Shown here piece by piece: positions 45,144-54,626 of a stretch of 64,000 nucleotides of DNA. The translations under genes and the position numbers were made by a program. The notes under the pieces were generated by a model that worked only from the letters and a program-made list of their open reading frames with translations, searched no databases and was not told where the DNA came from. Source of the stretch: Klebsiella oxytoca (GTDB lineage: Bacteria; Pseudomonadota; Gammaproteobacteria; Enterobacterales; Enterobacteriaceae); contig NZ_CP046115.1 in the NCBI RefSeq assembly GCF_009707385.1, positions 4,588,001 through 4,652,000 on the forward strand, given 5' to 3'. The number at the start of each line of letters is the position of its first letter. Position 1 is the first letter of the stretch.

Positions 45144-45862
45144 TATTTCACCCTCTCGAACATTAAGTCCCATACGCCGTGGCCAAGACGATGGCCACGT
45201 TGTTCAAATTTGGTTACCGGGCGCGATTCCGGGCGCGGCACATAGTCGTTGCTTTCAGAGCGGTTGCGATACCCTTCCAGCGAAGACATCACCTCCAGCA
45301 TATGCTCGGCGTATGGCTCCCAGTCGGTCGCCATGTGGAAGACGCCGCCCAGCTTCAGCTTGCTTTTTACCAGCTCGGCGAAAGGCGGCTGAACGATACG
45401 GCGCTTATTATGACGCGCTTTGTGCCACGGGTCAGGGAAAAACAGCTGCACCATGTTAAGGGAGTTATCCGGGATCATCGTATGCAGCACTTCCACCGCA
45501 TCGTGGCACATGACGCGCAGGTTTTGCACGCCCTCTTCTTCAGCAGACGCCAGACAAGCGCCGACGCCCGGAGAGTGCACTTCAATACCGAGGAAATTCT
45601 GCTGCGGCTTCTCTTTCGCCATCGCCACCAGCGACGCCCCCATCCCAAAACCAATCTCCAGCGTAACCGGCGCTTCACGGCCAAACAGCGCGGTAAAATC
45701 AAGCGGCGCATCGTTGAATTCAACGCCCATCACCGGCCAAATAGTGTCCAGCGCGTGCTGCTGCCCCTTGGTCAGGCGGCCCTGACGACGGACGAAGCTG
45801 CGAATACGGCGCAGCGGGCGGCCGTTTTCATCGAATTCCGGAGATATGACGTCGTTTTTCAT
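45143..45862 (-). CDS. trmB: tRNA (guanine-N7-)-methyltransferase
   Basis: SAM-dependent methylation of G46 in tRNA. The 239 residues equal E. coli TrmB. The SAM motif [12 protein letters not shown] is near 72-83, and the substrate motif [16 protein letters not shown] near 140-155. It is divergent from mutY and overlaps yggL by one base. Confidence 0.95.
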   Translation of the reverse strand: MKNDVISPEFDENGRPLRRIRSFVRRQGRLTKGQQHALDTIWPVMGVEFNDAPLDFTALFGREAPVTLEIGFGMGASLVAMAKEKPQQNFLGIEVHSPGVGACLASAEEEGVQNLRVMCHDAVEVLHTMIPDNSLNMVQLFFPDPWHKARHNKRRIVQPPFAELVKSKLKLGGVFHMATDWEPYAEHMLEVMSSLEGYRNRSESNDYVPRPESRPVTKFEQRGHRLGHGVWDLMFERVK

Positions 45863-45999
45863 AAAAGTTAAGTCTGCTTGTGAGATGTGTTCGGAAAACG
45901 GGCATTATCCAAAGTTACCCGGCGGATGCAAGGGTTTACAGCCTCTCGCCCTTGTGCTGCAATCTGCCACCTTCTAATCGCTTTCCCGGAGCCATAGCT

Positions 46000-47058
46000 T
46001 TGACTTTTCTCGCCGCGCAATTTTCAGCCCAGGTGCTGGACTGGTACGACAAATACGGGCGTAAAACCCTGCCCTGGCAAATCGCCAAGACGCCCTACAA
46101 AGTATGGCTCTCCGAGGTGATGTTGCAACAAACGCAGGTGACCACGGTCATTCCCTATTTTGAACGCTTTATGACGCGTTTCCCAACGATTACCGACCTG
46201 GCTGACGCCCCTCTTGATGAAGTTCTGCATCTGTGGACCGGTCTGGGCTACTACGCCCGCGCGCGCAATTTACATAAAGCGGCGCAGCAGGTAGCCACCC
46301 TGCACGGCGGAATATTCCCGCAGACCTTTGATGAAGTCGCCGCCCTGCCGGGCGTGGGCCGCTCCACCGCCGGCGCGATTTTGTCCCTTTCTCTTGGTCA
46401 GCATTTTCCGATTCTCGACGGTAACGTGAAACGCGTGCTCGCGCGCTGCTATGCTGTCAGCGGCTGGCCGGGAAAGAAAGAGGTGGAAAAGCGCCTTTGG
46501 GATATCAGCGAAAAGGTCACACCGGCTAAAGGAGTCGAGCGTTTTAACCAGGCCATGATGGACCTCGGCGCCATGGTTTGCACCCGCTCGAAACCAAAAT
46601 GCGAGCTTTGTCCGCTGAATAACGGCTGCGTGGCCTACACCAATGATTCATGGACTCAATATCCGGGCAAAAAGCCGAAACAGACAATCCCCGAGCGTAC
46701 CGGCTATTTCCTGCTGATGCAGCACGGCGACGAGGTGTTTCTCTCCCAACGTCCGCCGGTGGGATTATGGGGTGGATTATTCTGCTTCCCGCAGTTTGAA
46801 GATGAAGATACGCTGCGAGAGTGGCTGGCACAGCGTCAGATTAAGGCCGATAATCTGACGCAATTAACCGCGTTCCGCCACACTTTCAGCCATTTCCATC
46901 TGGATATTGTGCCGATGTGGCTTACAGTGCACTCATCCGGCGCATGCATGGATGAAGGGGGCGCACTCTGGTATAACTTAGCGCAGCCGCCGTCCGTCGG
47001 TCTGGCGGCCCCCGTGGAGCGCTTGTTGCAACAGTTAAAAGCCGGAGCACCGGTTTAG
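46000..47058 (+). CDS. mutY: Adenine DNA glycosylase (probable TTG start)
   Basis: Removes adenine mispaired with 8-oxoguanine. No ATG lies near the family start. A TTG at 46000, eight bases after a GGAG site, gives [20 protein letters not shown] and 352 residues against 350 in E. coli; a frame 40 codons longer runs into the trmB promoter. Catalytic Glu39 ([10 protein letters not shown]) and Asp140 ([10 protein letters not shown]), the helix-hairpin-helix [11 protein letters not shown] and the [4Fe-4S] cysteines [17 protein letters not shown] are intact. A NUDIX-like C-terminal domain recognises 8-oxoguanine. It is followed by yggX, as in E. coli. Confidence 0.93.
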   Translation: MTFLAAQFSAQVLDWYDKYGRKTLPWQIAKTPYKVWLSEVMLQQTQVTTVIPYFERFMTRFPTITDLADAPLDEVLHLWTGLGYYARARNLHKAAQQVATLHGGIFPQTFDEVAALPGVGRSTAGAILSLSLGQHFPILDGNVKRVLARCYAVSGWPGKKEVEKRLWDISEKVTPAKGVERFNQAMMDLGAMVCTRSKPKCELCPLNNGCVAYTNDSWTQYPGKKPKQTIPERTGYFLLMQHGDEVFLSQRPPVGLWGGLFCFPQFEDEDTLREWLAQRQIKADNLTQLTAFRHTFSHFHLDIVPMWLTVHSSGACMDEGGALWYNLAQPPSVGLAAPVERLLQQLKAGAPV

Positions 47059-47073
47059 CTTTCTGGCGATTAA

Positions 47074-47361
<288 letters not shown>

Positions 47362-47408
47362 GGGCCTGACGGCCCTTTACCACCACAAACACAACACGCA
47401 CTCCCGGA

Positions 47409-48494
47409 ATGATGAAAAAATACTTAGCGCTAGCGCTGATTGCACCCTTGCTCGTTTCGTGTTCCAGCCCAACCAAAAAAGGCGCCGAGTATAACGAGGC
47501 GTGGGTGAAGGACACTAACGGCTTTGACATTCTGATGGGCCAGTTCGCCCATAACGTCGAGAATATTTGGGGTTATAACGAAGTTCTGCTTGCCGGGCCG
47601 AAAGATTACGTAAAATACACTGACCAGTATCAAACCCGCAGCCACATCAACTTTGATGCCGGTACCATCACCGTTGAAACTATCGCCGGGACCGATCCGG
47701 CAGGACGTCTGCGTCAGGCGATCGTTAAAACCCTGCTAATGGGCGACGATCCTAACTCTATCGACCTCTATTCCGATGTCGATGATATTCAGATTTCAAA
47801 AGAGCCGTTCCTTTATGGCCAGGTGGTGGATAACACCGGCGAGTCGATTCGCTGGGAGTGGCGAGCCTCACGTTTTGCCGATTATCTGCTGCAAACCCAC
47901 CTGAAAAGCCGCAGCAACGGCCCGCGGATGATCTACAGCATCACCATCAACCTGGTGCCAAACCATCTCGACAAACGTGCGCATAAATATATTGGCATGG
48001 TGCGTCAGGCGTCGCGCAAATATGGTGTTGATGAATCGCTGATCCTGGCGATTATGCAAACCGAATCGTCCTTTAACCCCTACGCGGTCAGCCATGCCGA
48101 TGCTCTTGGGCTCATGCAGGTTGTGCAGCACAGCGCCGGGAAAGATGTGTTCCGCTCGCAGGGGAAATCGGGCCTGCCAAGCCGCAGCTACCTGTTCGAT
48201 CCGGTCAATAATATCGACACCGGTACCGCCTATCTGGCGATGCTGAACAACGTCTACCTCGCCGGTATCACTAACCCTACCTCGCGTCGCTATGCGGTGA
48301 TTACCGCCTATAACGGCGGCGCGGGCAGCGTGCTGCGGGTCTTCTCCAGTGATAAAGTCCAGGCGGCGAATATCATCAACAACATGACGCCGGGCGACGT
48401 TTATCAAACCATCACCAGCCGTCACCCATCGGCCGAATCGCGCCGTTACCTGTACAAAGTAAACACCGCGCAAAAAGGCTACCGCCGCAAGTAA
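47409..48494 (+). CDS. mltC: Membrane-bound lytic murein transglycosylase C
   Basis: Outer-membrane lipoprotein that cleaves peptidoglycan glycan strands to 1,6-anhydro products. The 361 residues begin with a lipobox [10 protein letters not shown]. The SLT domain contains [17 protein letters not shown] with the catalytic glutamate, [11 protein letters not shown] and [17 protein letters not shown]. Length is two residues longer than in E. coli. A strong terminator follows. Confidence 0.96.
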   Translation: MMKKYLALALIAPLLVSCSSPTKKGAEYNEAWVKDTNGFDILMGQFAHNVENIWGYNEVLLAGPKDYVKYTDQYQTRSHINFDAGTITVETIAGTDPAGRLRQAIVKTLLMGDDPNSIDLYSDVDDIQISKEPFLYGQVVDNTGESIRWEWRASRFADYLLQTHLKSRSNGPRMIYSITINLVPNHLDKRAHKYIGMVRQASRKYGVDESLILAIMQTESSFNPYAVSHADALGLMQVVQHSAGKDVFRSQGKSGLPSRSYLFDPVNNIDTGTAYLAMLNNVYLAGITNPTSRRYAVITAYNGGAGSVLRVFSSDKVQAANIINNMTPGDVYQTITSRHPSAESRRYLYKVNTAQKGYRRK

Positions 48495-48499
48495 TTTCA

Positions 48500-48530
48500 A
48501 ACGCCCCTGTCGCTCCAGGGGCGTTTCTCT
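48500..48530 (+). terminator. Rho-independent terminator of mltC
   Basis: AACGCCCCTG (48500-48509) and CAGGGGCGTT (48516-48525) form a 10-bp stem followed by TTCTCTTC. Confidence 0.75.
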
Positions 48531-48535
48531 TCTGC

Positions 48536-48627
48536 TATACCCGTCATACTTCAAGTTGCTTATGTCCTGGCCTGGGGACTCACTCCCTGGCAGCCTTTAA
48601 GCAACTCGAATTATTTTTACGTATATA
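48536..48627. repeat. Palindromic intergenic repeat, short copy
   Basis: Begins TATACCCGTCATACTTCAAG and closes with GCAACTCGAATTATTTTTAC plus GTATATA, with the core GGGGACTCACTCCC. It is the same family as 24320-24479 but lacks about 65 internal bases. It lies between mltC and nupG. Confidence 0.7.
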
Positions 48628-48772
48628 CCCGCTATTGTTGCGCAACTCTTTTGCGATTTTCTGCGGCAGTTAACAAAAGCATCCATCGCATAAATGATAG
48701 AATCCAACCAAAATAACGGCAAAAATGTTATTTAATACACAAAAATAATTCCATATCCGTGAGGATCAAAAC

Positions 48773-50029
48773 ATGAATCTTAAGCTGCAGCTCAAAATAC
48801 TCTCTTTCCTGCAGTTCTGCCTCTGGGGAAGCTGGCTGACCACACTCGGCTCATATATGTTCGTTACCCTCAAATTTGACGGTGCGGCGATCGGGGCGGT
48901 CTATAGTTCGCTCGGTATCGCTGCCGTGTTTATGCCAACGCTGCTCGGTATCGTTGCCGATAAATGGATCAGCGCCAAATGGGTTTATGCCATTTGCCAC
49001 GTGGTCGGCGCGCTGACGCTGTGGCTCGCCGCCCAGGTCACCACGCCGGGTGAGATGTTCCTCGTCATCCTGCTCAATTCGCTGGCCTATATGCCAACCC
49101 TGGGGCTGATTAACACCATTTCGTACTACCGCCTGCAGTCTGCGGGCATGGATATCGTGACCGATTTCCCGCCGATTCGTATCTGGGGCACCATTGGTTT
49201 TATCCTCGCCATGTGGGGCGTTAGCTTCTCCGGTTTCGAGCTGAGCCATATGCAGCTTTATATCGGCGCGGCGCTCTCCGTGCTGCTGGTCCTCTTCACC
49301 CTGACGCTGCCGCATATTCCGGTGGCTAATCAGCAGAAAAACCAGAGCTGGACCACCATGCTGGGACTTGATGCCTTCGCGCTGTTTAAAAACAAGCGCA
49401 TGGCGATCTTCTTTATTTTCTCAATGATGTTGGGCGCCGAGCTGCAAATCACCAATATGTTTGGCAACACCTTCCTGCACAGCTTTGATAAAGATCCCTT
49501 GTTCGCCAGCAGCTTTATCGTGCAGCACGCCTCAGTGATGATGTCGATTTCACAAATCTCAGAAACGCTGTTCATTCTGACCATTCCGTTCTTCCTCAGC
49601 CGCTACGGTATTAAGAACGTGATGCTCATCAGTATCGTAGCGTGGATGCTACGCTTCGGCCTGTTCGCCTACGGCGATCCGACGCCGTTCGGCACCATCC
49701 TGCTGGTACTGTCGATGATTGTTTACGGCTGCGCCTTCGACTTCTTTAACATCTCTGGTTCCGTGTTTGTAGAAAAAGAGGTGCGTCCAGAAATTCGCGC
49801 CAGCGCTCAGGGAATGTTCCTGATGATGACCAACGGTTTTGGCTGCATTCTTGGCGGAATGGTGAGCGGCAAAGTGGTCGAGCACTTTACCGTCGAAGGG
49901 GTTACCGACTGGCAATCCGTGTGGCTGATTTTCGCGGGCTATTCGCTGGTTCTGGCTTTTGCCTTCATTGCGCTGTTTAAGTACAAGCATGTCCGCGTAC
50001 CTGCGGGTACGCAAACCATCGCCCATTAA
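48773..50029 (+). CDS. nupG: Nucleoside permease NupG
   Basis: Inner-membrane nucleoside:proton symporter of the NHS family. The 418 residues equal E. coli NupG, with about 12 helices; it begins MNLKLQLKILSFLQFCLWGSWLTTLG, the family signature. A GAGGATC site precedes the ATG. It converges on speC through a strong bidirectional terminator. Confidence 0.96.
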   Translation: MNLKLQLKILSFLQFCLWGSWLTTLGSYMFVTLKFDGAAIGAVYSSLGIAAVFMPTLLGIVADKWISAKWVYAICHVVGALTLWLAAQVTTPGEMFLVILLNSLAYMPTLGLINTISYYRLQSAGMDIVTDFPPIRIWGTIGFILAMWGVSFSGFELSHMQLYIGAALSVLLVLFTLTLPHIPVANQQKNQSWTTMLGLDAFALFKNKRMAIFFIFSMMLGAELQITNMFGNTFLHSFDKDPLFASSFIVQHASVMMSISQISETLFILTIPFFLSRYGIKNVMLISIVAWMLRFGLFAYGDPTPFGTILLVLSMIVYGCAFDFFNISGSVFVEKEVRPEIRASAQGMFLMMTNGFGCILGGMVSGKVVEHFTVEGVTDWQSVWLIFAGYSLVLAFAFIALFKYKHVRVPAGTQTIAH

Positions 50030-50054
50030 TAAACGGAATTTGCCGCGCAACGAG

Positions 50055-50087
50055 GCGCCCCGGGTTATTAACGGGGCGCTTTTTTTA
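50055..50087. terminator. Terminator between nupG and speC
   Basis: GCGCCCCG (50055-50062) pairs with CGGGGCGC (50072-50079) and a run of eight T follows on the plus strand. The speC stop overlaps its right edge. Confidence 0.8.
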
Positions 50088-52223
50088 TTCTTTCAGCACG
50101 TAGCCGTATAGCCGCTTGATACCATCAGAGTCCGTTTCACTGTAAACCCCCTGCAGCTCCGGCGAGAAGCCCGGTAGCATATTGACCCCCTCCTCCAGCG
50201 CCAGGAAATAGCGCAGCACCGCCCCGCCCCAGATCTCGCCCGGCACGACGCACAGCACGCCGGGTGGATACGGCAGCGCGCCTTCTGCAGCAATCCGCCC
50301 TTCGGCTTCGCTTAAGCGCACCAGTTCAACGTTGCCGCGGATAAACTCGCGGTTAGCGTCCTGCGGGTTCATTACCGCACGCGGGAAGCTCTTCTTGCGG
50401 AACATCTCTTTTTGCAGATCCTTCACGTCAAAGCTGACGTACAGGTTATGCATTTCCTGACACAGCTCGCGAATGGTGTAATCCCGATAGCGCACCGGAT
50501 ACTTGTTAAAGATGGTCGGCAGGACGTCGGCCAGCGGCGTATCAGATTCGATATGCTGCTCAAACCGGGCAAGCATCGCCACCAGCTGCGCCAGCTTCTC
50601 TGCGCTCTCCGCGGGCGTTAGCAGGAACAGAATAGAGTTCAGATCGCACTTCTCCGGCACGATACCGTTTTCGCGCAGATAATGGGCGAGGATGGTCGCC
50701 GGAATGCCAAAATCGGTATACTCACCGCTCTCCGCATCGATCCCTGGCGTCGTCAGCAGCAGCTTGCATGGGTCAACGAAATACTGGTCGCTGGCATAGC
50801 CTTCAAAGCCGTGCCAGCTCGCGCCCGGTTCAAAGCTAAAGAAACGCCGCTCGCGGGCGATAGCTTCAGTGGGATGATCCTGCCACGGACGCCCCGCCAC
50901 CACGGGCGGAATAAACGGCTGGAGCATTTTGCAGTTGGCGATAATCGCTTTACGTGCTTCGATACCCAGCGCCACGCACTCCGCCCACAGGCGGCGCCCG
51001 CTCTCCCCTTCGTGAATTTTGGCGTTGACGTCCAGCGCGGCGAACAGCGGATAAAACGGGCTGGTCGAGGCATGGAGCATAAATGCGTTATTCAACCGCT
51101 TATGCGGGCAAAAGCGCGCCTGCCCACGGATATGGTCATCCTTCTTGTGGATTTGCGAGGTTTGCGAAAAACCGGCCTGCTGTTTATGCACCGACTGAGT
51201 GACAAAAATACCCGGATCCTCCGGCGTCAGCTCGAGCAACAGCGGCGAACAGTCGGCCATCATCGGAATAAACTGCTCGTAGCCTACCCACGCGGAATCA
51301 AACAGGATGTAGTCGCACAGGCCGCCGATTTTATCGACCACCTGACGGGCGTTGTAAATCGTTCCGTCATAGGTGCCAAGCTGGATCACCGCCAGGCGGA
51401 ACGGCCGCGGCGCATCGGCTTTGTCCGGCGCGGTCTCGCGAAGCAAATCGCGCAGGTATTGTTCATCAAAGCAGCGTTCGTCGATACCGCCGATAAAACC
51501 GAACGGGTTGCGCGAAGCTTCGAGATAAACCGGCGTCGCTCCCGCCTGAATCAGCGCACCATGATGATTTGATTTATGGTTGTTGCGGTCAAACAGCACC
51601 AGATCGCCCCGCGTCAGCAGCGCGTTGGTCACTACTTTGTTCGCCGCCGAAGTGCCGTTGAGAACAAAATAGGTTTTATCAGCATTGAAGACCTTCGCCG
51701 CAAACTTCTGCGCGTGTTTGGCTGACCCTTCGTGAATCAGCAGATCGCCAAGCTTAACGTCGGCGTTGCACATGTCGGCGCGAAAGACGTTCTCGCCGAA
51801 GAAGTCGAAGAACTGCCTTCCCGCCGGATGCTTCCTGAAGAACGCGCCGTGCTGATGGCCGGGGCACGCAAAAGTGCTGTTATCCATCTCGACGTACTGG
51901 GTCAGCGTGTCGAAGAACGGCGGCAGCAGGTTCTCTTCGTAGGCGCAGGCGGCGGCTTCCAGCTCCAGCCACTCCTGGTCCTTGCCGCGAACAATCGCCG
52001 TCACGCCTTCTGGTTTTTGCGGGTCAGCTTCACTGAACAGATAAACCGGCAGATTGAAGCCCGTGCGCTTCAGCAACGCAAGGATGCCGCTGCGGCTGTC
52101 CGCTACGGTAATGACGACTGCCGCCACATCGGTAAAATCAGTACTGTCCAGGGCCACCACGCGACGGTGGGTTGACAGGCGGGATACCAGCTCGCGGCTG
52201 GCGGCAATGTGCATTGATTTCAT
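50085..52223 (-). CDS. speC: Constitutive (biosynthetic) ornithine decarboxylase
   Basis: PLP enzyme converting ornithine to putrescine, the second route to polyamines beside speA/speB. The start MKSMHIAASRELVSRL gives 712 residues (711 in E. coli); the reading frame runs 21 codons further upstream without homology. The PLP lysine is in QSVHKQQAGFSQ; PGHQHGAFF and LFDSAWVGYEQF are other conserved stretches. It is told from the inducible speF by synteny with nupG and yqgA. Confidence 0.96.
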   Translation of the reverse strand: MKSMHIAASRELVSRLSTHRRVVALDSTDFTDVAAVVITVADSRSGILALLKRTGFNLPVYLFSEADPQKPEGVTAIVRGKDQEWLELEAAACAYEENLLPPFFDTLTQYVEMDNSTFACPGHQHGAFFRKHPAGRQFFDFFGENVFRADMCNADVKLGDLLIHEGSAKHAQKFAAKVFNADKTYFVLNGTSAANKVVTNALLTRGDLVLFDRNNHKSNHHGALIQAGATPVYLEASRNPFGFIGGIDERCFDEQYLRDLLRETAPDKADAPRPFRLAVIQLGTYDGTIYNARQVVDKIGGLCDYILFDSAWVGYEQFIPMMADCSPLLLELTPEDPGIFVTQSVHKQQAGFSQTSQIHKKDDHIRGQARFCPHKRLNNAFMLHASTSPFYPLFAALDVNAKIHEGESGRRLWAECVALGIEARKAIIANCKMLQPFIPPVVAGRPWQDHPTEAIARERRFFSFEPGASWHGFEGYASDQYFVDPCKLLLTTPGIDAESGEYTDFGIPATILAHYLRENGIVPEKCDLNSILFLLTPAESAEKLAQLVAMLARFEQHIESDTPLADVLPTIFNKYPVRYRDYTIRELCQEMHNLYVSFDVKDLQKEMFRKKSFPRAVMNPQDANREFIRGNVELVRLSEAEGRIAAEGALPYPPGVLCVVPGEIWGGAVLRYFLALEEGVNMLPGFSPELQGVYSETDSDGIKRLYGYVLKE

Positions 52224-52327
52224 GAGCGCGAATACCCGTTTCCGGAGAGTAAAAGGCTTCGGCCAGGGCATATGGGCTCTGGCCAACGAAATGTCAGGGT
52301 CTGGCTGGATCCCAGCTCCGACCGCCA

Positions 52328-52368
52328 GACATCAGTAAAAGCAGACCGCGTCCGATCTTACTGATGTC
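52328..52368. promoter_or_regulatory. Long inverted repeat upstream of speC
   Basis: GACATCAGTAA (52328-52338) and TTACTGATGTC (52358-52368) are perfect 11-base inverted copies 19 bases apart, about 105 bases before speC. It could fold in the speC leader RNA or be an operator. The rest of the 52224-52654 gap shows no credible gene. Confidence 0.55.
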
Positions 52369-52654
52369 CTGCAGTGAGCCTGCGTTACGCTCACCGCATG
52401 GCGGGCTGAAGTGGCAAAGTAAGGGTAGCAAGACGAGGCTGCCTGCGCATCTGTTCGCAGCGGCTATGTAGCGATGATGTCGTCATCCCGGCGGCCTCAT
52501 TCAGGAGAGAAGAAAATTCGCGCAATCATGTCACCTTTAAATGTACCGCGCAAGATGAATTCCCTATGCAGCCATACCACGGATTCGCAAGCCTTTTAGC
52601 CTGTTTGGCGTCATAATAATGCAGTCGTTAGGGATAATTAACAGGAGTTTTGCT

Positions 52655-53371
52655 TTGGTTACAGGGCCATTTATTAACGCCAGCGCGGTCCTTTTGGGGG
52701 GCCTGCTCGGCGCACTCTTAAGTCAAAGATTGCCGGAACGGATTCGTACATCAATGACTTCTATTTTTGGTCTGGCATCGTTGGGTATCGGCATTCTGCT
52801 GGTGATCAAATGCGCTAACCTGCCGGTAATGGTACTTTCAACGCTGGTGGGTGCGCTGCTTGGCGAAGTGTGCAACATGGAAAAAGGCATTAATACGCTG
52901 GTCAGTAAACTCCAGCAGCTGCTTTCACCAAAAAAGGGCCAGAAAAAGGCCTCGGTACATGAATCTTATATTCAAAGCTACGTCGCGATTATTGTGCTGT
53001 TCTGCGCCAGCGGAACCGGAATTTTCGGCGCAATGCGCGAAGGGATGACCGGCGACCCCAGCATCCTTATTGCCAAAGCGTTTCTCGACTTCTTCACCGC
53101 CATCATTTTCGCCTGCACCCTGGGGCTGGCCGTCTCCGCTATTTGCGTGCCGATGCTGGCTATCCAGCTGACGCTGGTGGCCTGCTCATCGCTGATAATG
53201 CCTTTAACCACGCCGGTGATGATGGCGGATTTCAGCTCCGTAGGCGGAATGCTGCTGGTCGCGACCGGTTTACGCATCTGCGGAATTAAAATGTTCGCCG
53301 TGGTAAATATGCTGCCGGCTCTGGTGCTGGCCATGCCGATTTCAGTGGCCTGGACGGCATTTTTCGCCTGA
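52655..53371 (+). CDS. yqgA: YqgA (DUF554) inner-membrane protein (probable TTG start)
   Basis: A 238-residue membrane protein with about seven hydrophobic segments, close to E. coli YqgA (235). The TTG at 52655 follows an ACAGGAGTT site and gives the family start M-VTGPFINASAVLLGGLLGA; an ATG 12 codons upstream lacks a ribosome site. Conserved parts are GLASLGIGILLV, CASGTGIFGAMREGMTGDPS and MMADFSSVGGMLL. A putative transporter of unknown substrate. It precedes pheV. Confidence 0.9.
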   Translation: MVTGPFINASAVLLGGLLGALLSQRLPERIRTSMTSIFGLASLGIGILLVIKCANLPVMVLSTLVGALLGEVCNMEKGINTLVSKLQQLLSPKKGQKKASVHESYIQSYVAIIVLFCASGTGIFGAMREGMTGDPSILIAKAFLDFFTAIIFACTLGLAVSAICVPMLAIQLTLVACSSLIMPLTTPVMMADFSSVGGMLLVATGLRICGIKMFAVVNMLPALVLAMPISVAWTAFFA

Positions 53372-53437
53372 AGATGCGTGCTTTTGATTCAATGTGGTGA
53401 TAGATTGCTCAGTCTGCTGCGAAAAAAATAAATTTCG

Positions 53438-53466
53438 TTGACGAGGTGCGGTGAATCAGGTTTAAT
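53438..53466 (+). promoter_or_regulatory. pheV promoter
   Basis: TTGACG (-35, 53438-53443), a 17-base spacer and TTTAAT (-10, 53461-53466), followed by a GC-rich discriminator GCGCCCCG, the pattern of stringently controlled stable-RNA promoters. Transcription would begin just before the tRNA at 53477. Confidence 0.85.
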
Positions 53467-53476
53467 GCGCCCCGTT

Positions 53477-53552
53477 GCCCGGATAGCTCAGTCGGTAGAG
53501 CAGGGGATTGAAAATCCCCGTGTCCTTGGTTCGATTCCGAGTCCGGGCACCA
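53477..53552 (+). tRNA. pheV: tRNA-Phe (anticodon GAA)
   Basis: A 76-base cloverleaf with encoded CCA. Acceptor arms GCCCGGA and TCCGGGC pair, the D-loop has AGCTCAGTCGGTAGAGC, the anticodon stem GGGGA/TCCCC encloses TTGAAAA with GAA at 53510-53512, and the T-loop has GGTTCGATTCC. It follows yqgA as pheV does in E. coli. Its 3' end is repeated at 53700 and, altered, at 56743, so it served as an integration site. Confidence 0.97.
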
Positions 53553-53646
53553 CTTATTCAGAGAACCCAGCCTATGGCTGGGTTTTTGCTTTTCTGCGAC
53601 CGGACTCTCCATCGAACTCCGTTCGATTATTCGCCGCACAGCGGCT
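53536..53646 (+). repeat. tRNA 3'-end direct repeat, copy 1
   Basis: Covers the last 17 bases of pheV, the terminator and about 50 bases beyond. The first 58 bases recur exactly at 53700-53757, and the whole stretch recurs with few changes at 56743-56854. This is the likely left attachment side of the island. Confidence 0.85.
53564..53593 (+). terminator. Rho-independent terminator of pheV
   Basis: AACCCAGCC (53564-53572) and GGCTGGGTT (53576-53584) form a 9-bp stem with a 3-base loop followed by TTTGCTTTT. The same hairpin is copied at about 53728 and 56771. Confidence 0.9.
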
Positions 53647-53699
53647 CACCCCTTCGGGGCCAGCGCGGCAAGCGCGCTGTTCAACGCCTCCGGCGTTAG

Positions 53700-53757
53700 T
53701 CCGAGTCCGGGCACCACTTATTCAGAGAACCCAGCCTATGGCTGGGTTTTTGCTTTT
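53700..53757 (+). repeat. tRNA 3'-end direct repeat, copy 2
   Basis: An exact 58-base copy of 53536-53593, holding the tRNA 3' end (TCCGAGTCCGGGCACCA) and the terminator. It marks the internal edge of the island, 164 bases after copy 1. Confidence 0.85.
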
Positions 53758-53795
53758 TGAGGAATGGAAATATGGAGCTTCCATTCCTGATCTGG

Positions 53796-54002
53796 CTAGT
53801 TATAGCGTGAAGGCCAGATTTGCTCTGGCGCAACGCCCAACTCTTCGACGATCAGCCTTTCCCCTTTGGGCCAATGGCGGTTAAGGGCGTTTGCCAATGT
53901 GGAAGATGCCAACCCAGCCTGACGGGACAGCGCGGCCAGCGAGGTACCCTGTTTTCTCAGCCCAGCGATAATGTCAGCGGAATGCCAGTCTGGTTGAATC
54001 AT
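53796..54002 (-). CDS. Ner/Nlp-family DNA-binding protein
   Basis: A 68-residue helix-turn-helix protein close to the phage Mu Ner and E. coli SfsB/Nlp proteins: DWHSADIIAGLRKQGTSLAA, SRQAGLASSTLANALNR and the C-terminal IWPSRYN are shared with SfsB. Ner is a phage repressor of early transcription. It lies inside the tRNA repeats and its start overlaps the stop of the preceding small ORF (ATGA). Likely a prophage remnant acting as a local repressor. Confidence 0.85.
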   Translation of the reverse strand: MIQPDWHSADIIAGLRKQGTSLAALSRQAGLASSTLANALNRHWPKGERLIVEELGVAPEQIWPSRYN

Positions 54003-54121
54003 GCCCCCTCCCCATCAATAAACTTTACGCCGCTGGCGGTACGCAGCCAGCGCGGGGCCTTGAGTTCAGCGGCAAAGCACCAGACCAGCTCACACTTTAA
54101 TTCGGTCAGCGTCTGATCCAT
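53999..54121 (-). CDS. Small phage-type protein upstream of ner-like gene
   Basis: A 40-residue frame starting MDQTLTELKCELVWCFAAEL and ending GVKFIDGEGA. The stop overlaps the Ner start by four bases, which suggests the two are translated together. A GTG 35 codons upstream (54226) is an alternative start, but neither has a clear ribosome site. I do not recognise the family; such short ORFs are common next to Ner-like genes in cryptic islands. Confidence 0.5.
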   Translation of the reverse strand: MDQTLTELKCELVWCFAAELKAPRWLRTASGVKFIDGEGA

Positions 54122-54215
54122 TTTCAGCAGTAGCGCCCGCCCCGTCAGAATCAGCGCCAGCGTGAGTGGGCAGTCGCAAAGTAATTCGGAACACGCCCCA
54201 CCATAATATGGGCGT

Positions 54216-54371
54216 ATGAAGGACACAAAAAAACCGCACTATGGAAAACGGCGGCTGTCTGCGTTGATAGTCAGGCCCTCAAACCCGGTACCTGAACTTG
54301 CAGGTGCGGGTAAAAGATACCGCTATCAATTACAGGCCGTAAGCAGTTTTATTACGGCAAGCGAGGCGTGA
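54216..54371 (+). CDS. Small basic ORF in the island
   Basis: A 51-codon frame (MKDTKKPHYGKRRLSALIVR to SFITASEA) running opposite to the Ner pair; its first bases overlap the alternative GTG start. It is basic and has the look of the short proteins found near integration modules and P4-like islands. The ribosome site is weak, and its reality is uncertain. Confidence 0.35.
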   Translation: MKDTKKPHYGKRRLSALIVRPSNPVPELAGAGKRYRYQLQAVSSFITASEA

Positions 54372-54626
54372 TGTTAATCTGGAATTCGCCTCGCAAAACC
54401 GTAGGGGGATTATTGTTTAGCTTTGCGTCTATGCTACACGTTTCGCTTAAACTGACCGAATACATTTGAGTCCGCTTGCCTGTCGCGACCAGAAGTTTAT
54501 ATTCTCACGAATATGTCGATTTAAAAGCGACATATCACAGAATAATCAAACCTAATATTGCTAAGCTGGATTGATGATTTTAAAATGGTTTAATAATTTT
54601 CAAAATTGTCCATCAAGAGGCGACAT
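54372..54626. promoter_or_regulatory. Promoter region of the AbiE pair with inverted repeats
   Basis: No gene is seen. ATATGTCG (54511-54518) and CGACATAT (54528-54535) are inverted copies nine bases apart, and the 8-base palindrome GTCGCGAC lies at 54482-54489. A further GCGACAT follows at 54620. AbiEi antitoxins repress their own operon by binding inverted repeats near the promoter, so these are operator candidates. Confidence 0.55.

Noticed and set aside
53438..53884. 148-codon frame across pheV
   Set aside because: It translates the tRNA, its promoter and the terminator repeats, so it cannot be a real gene.
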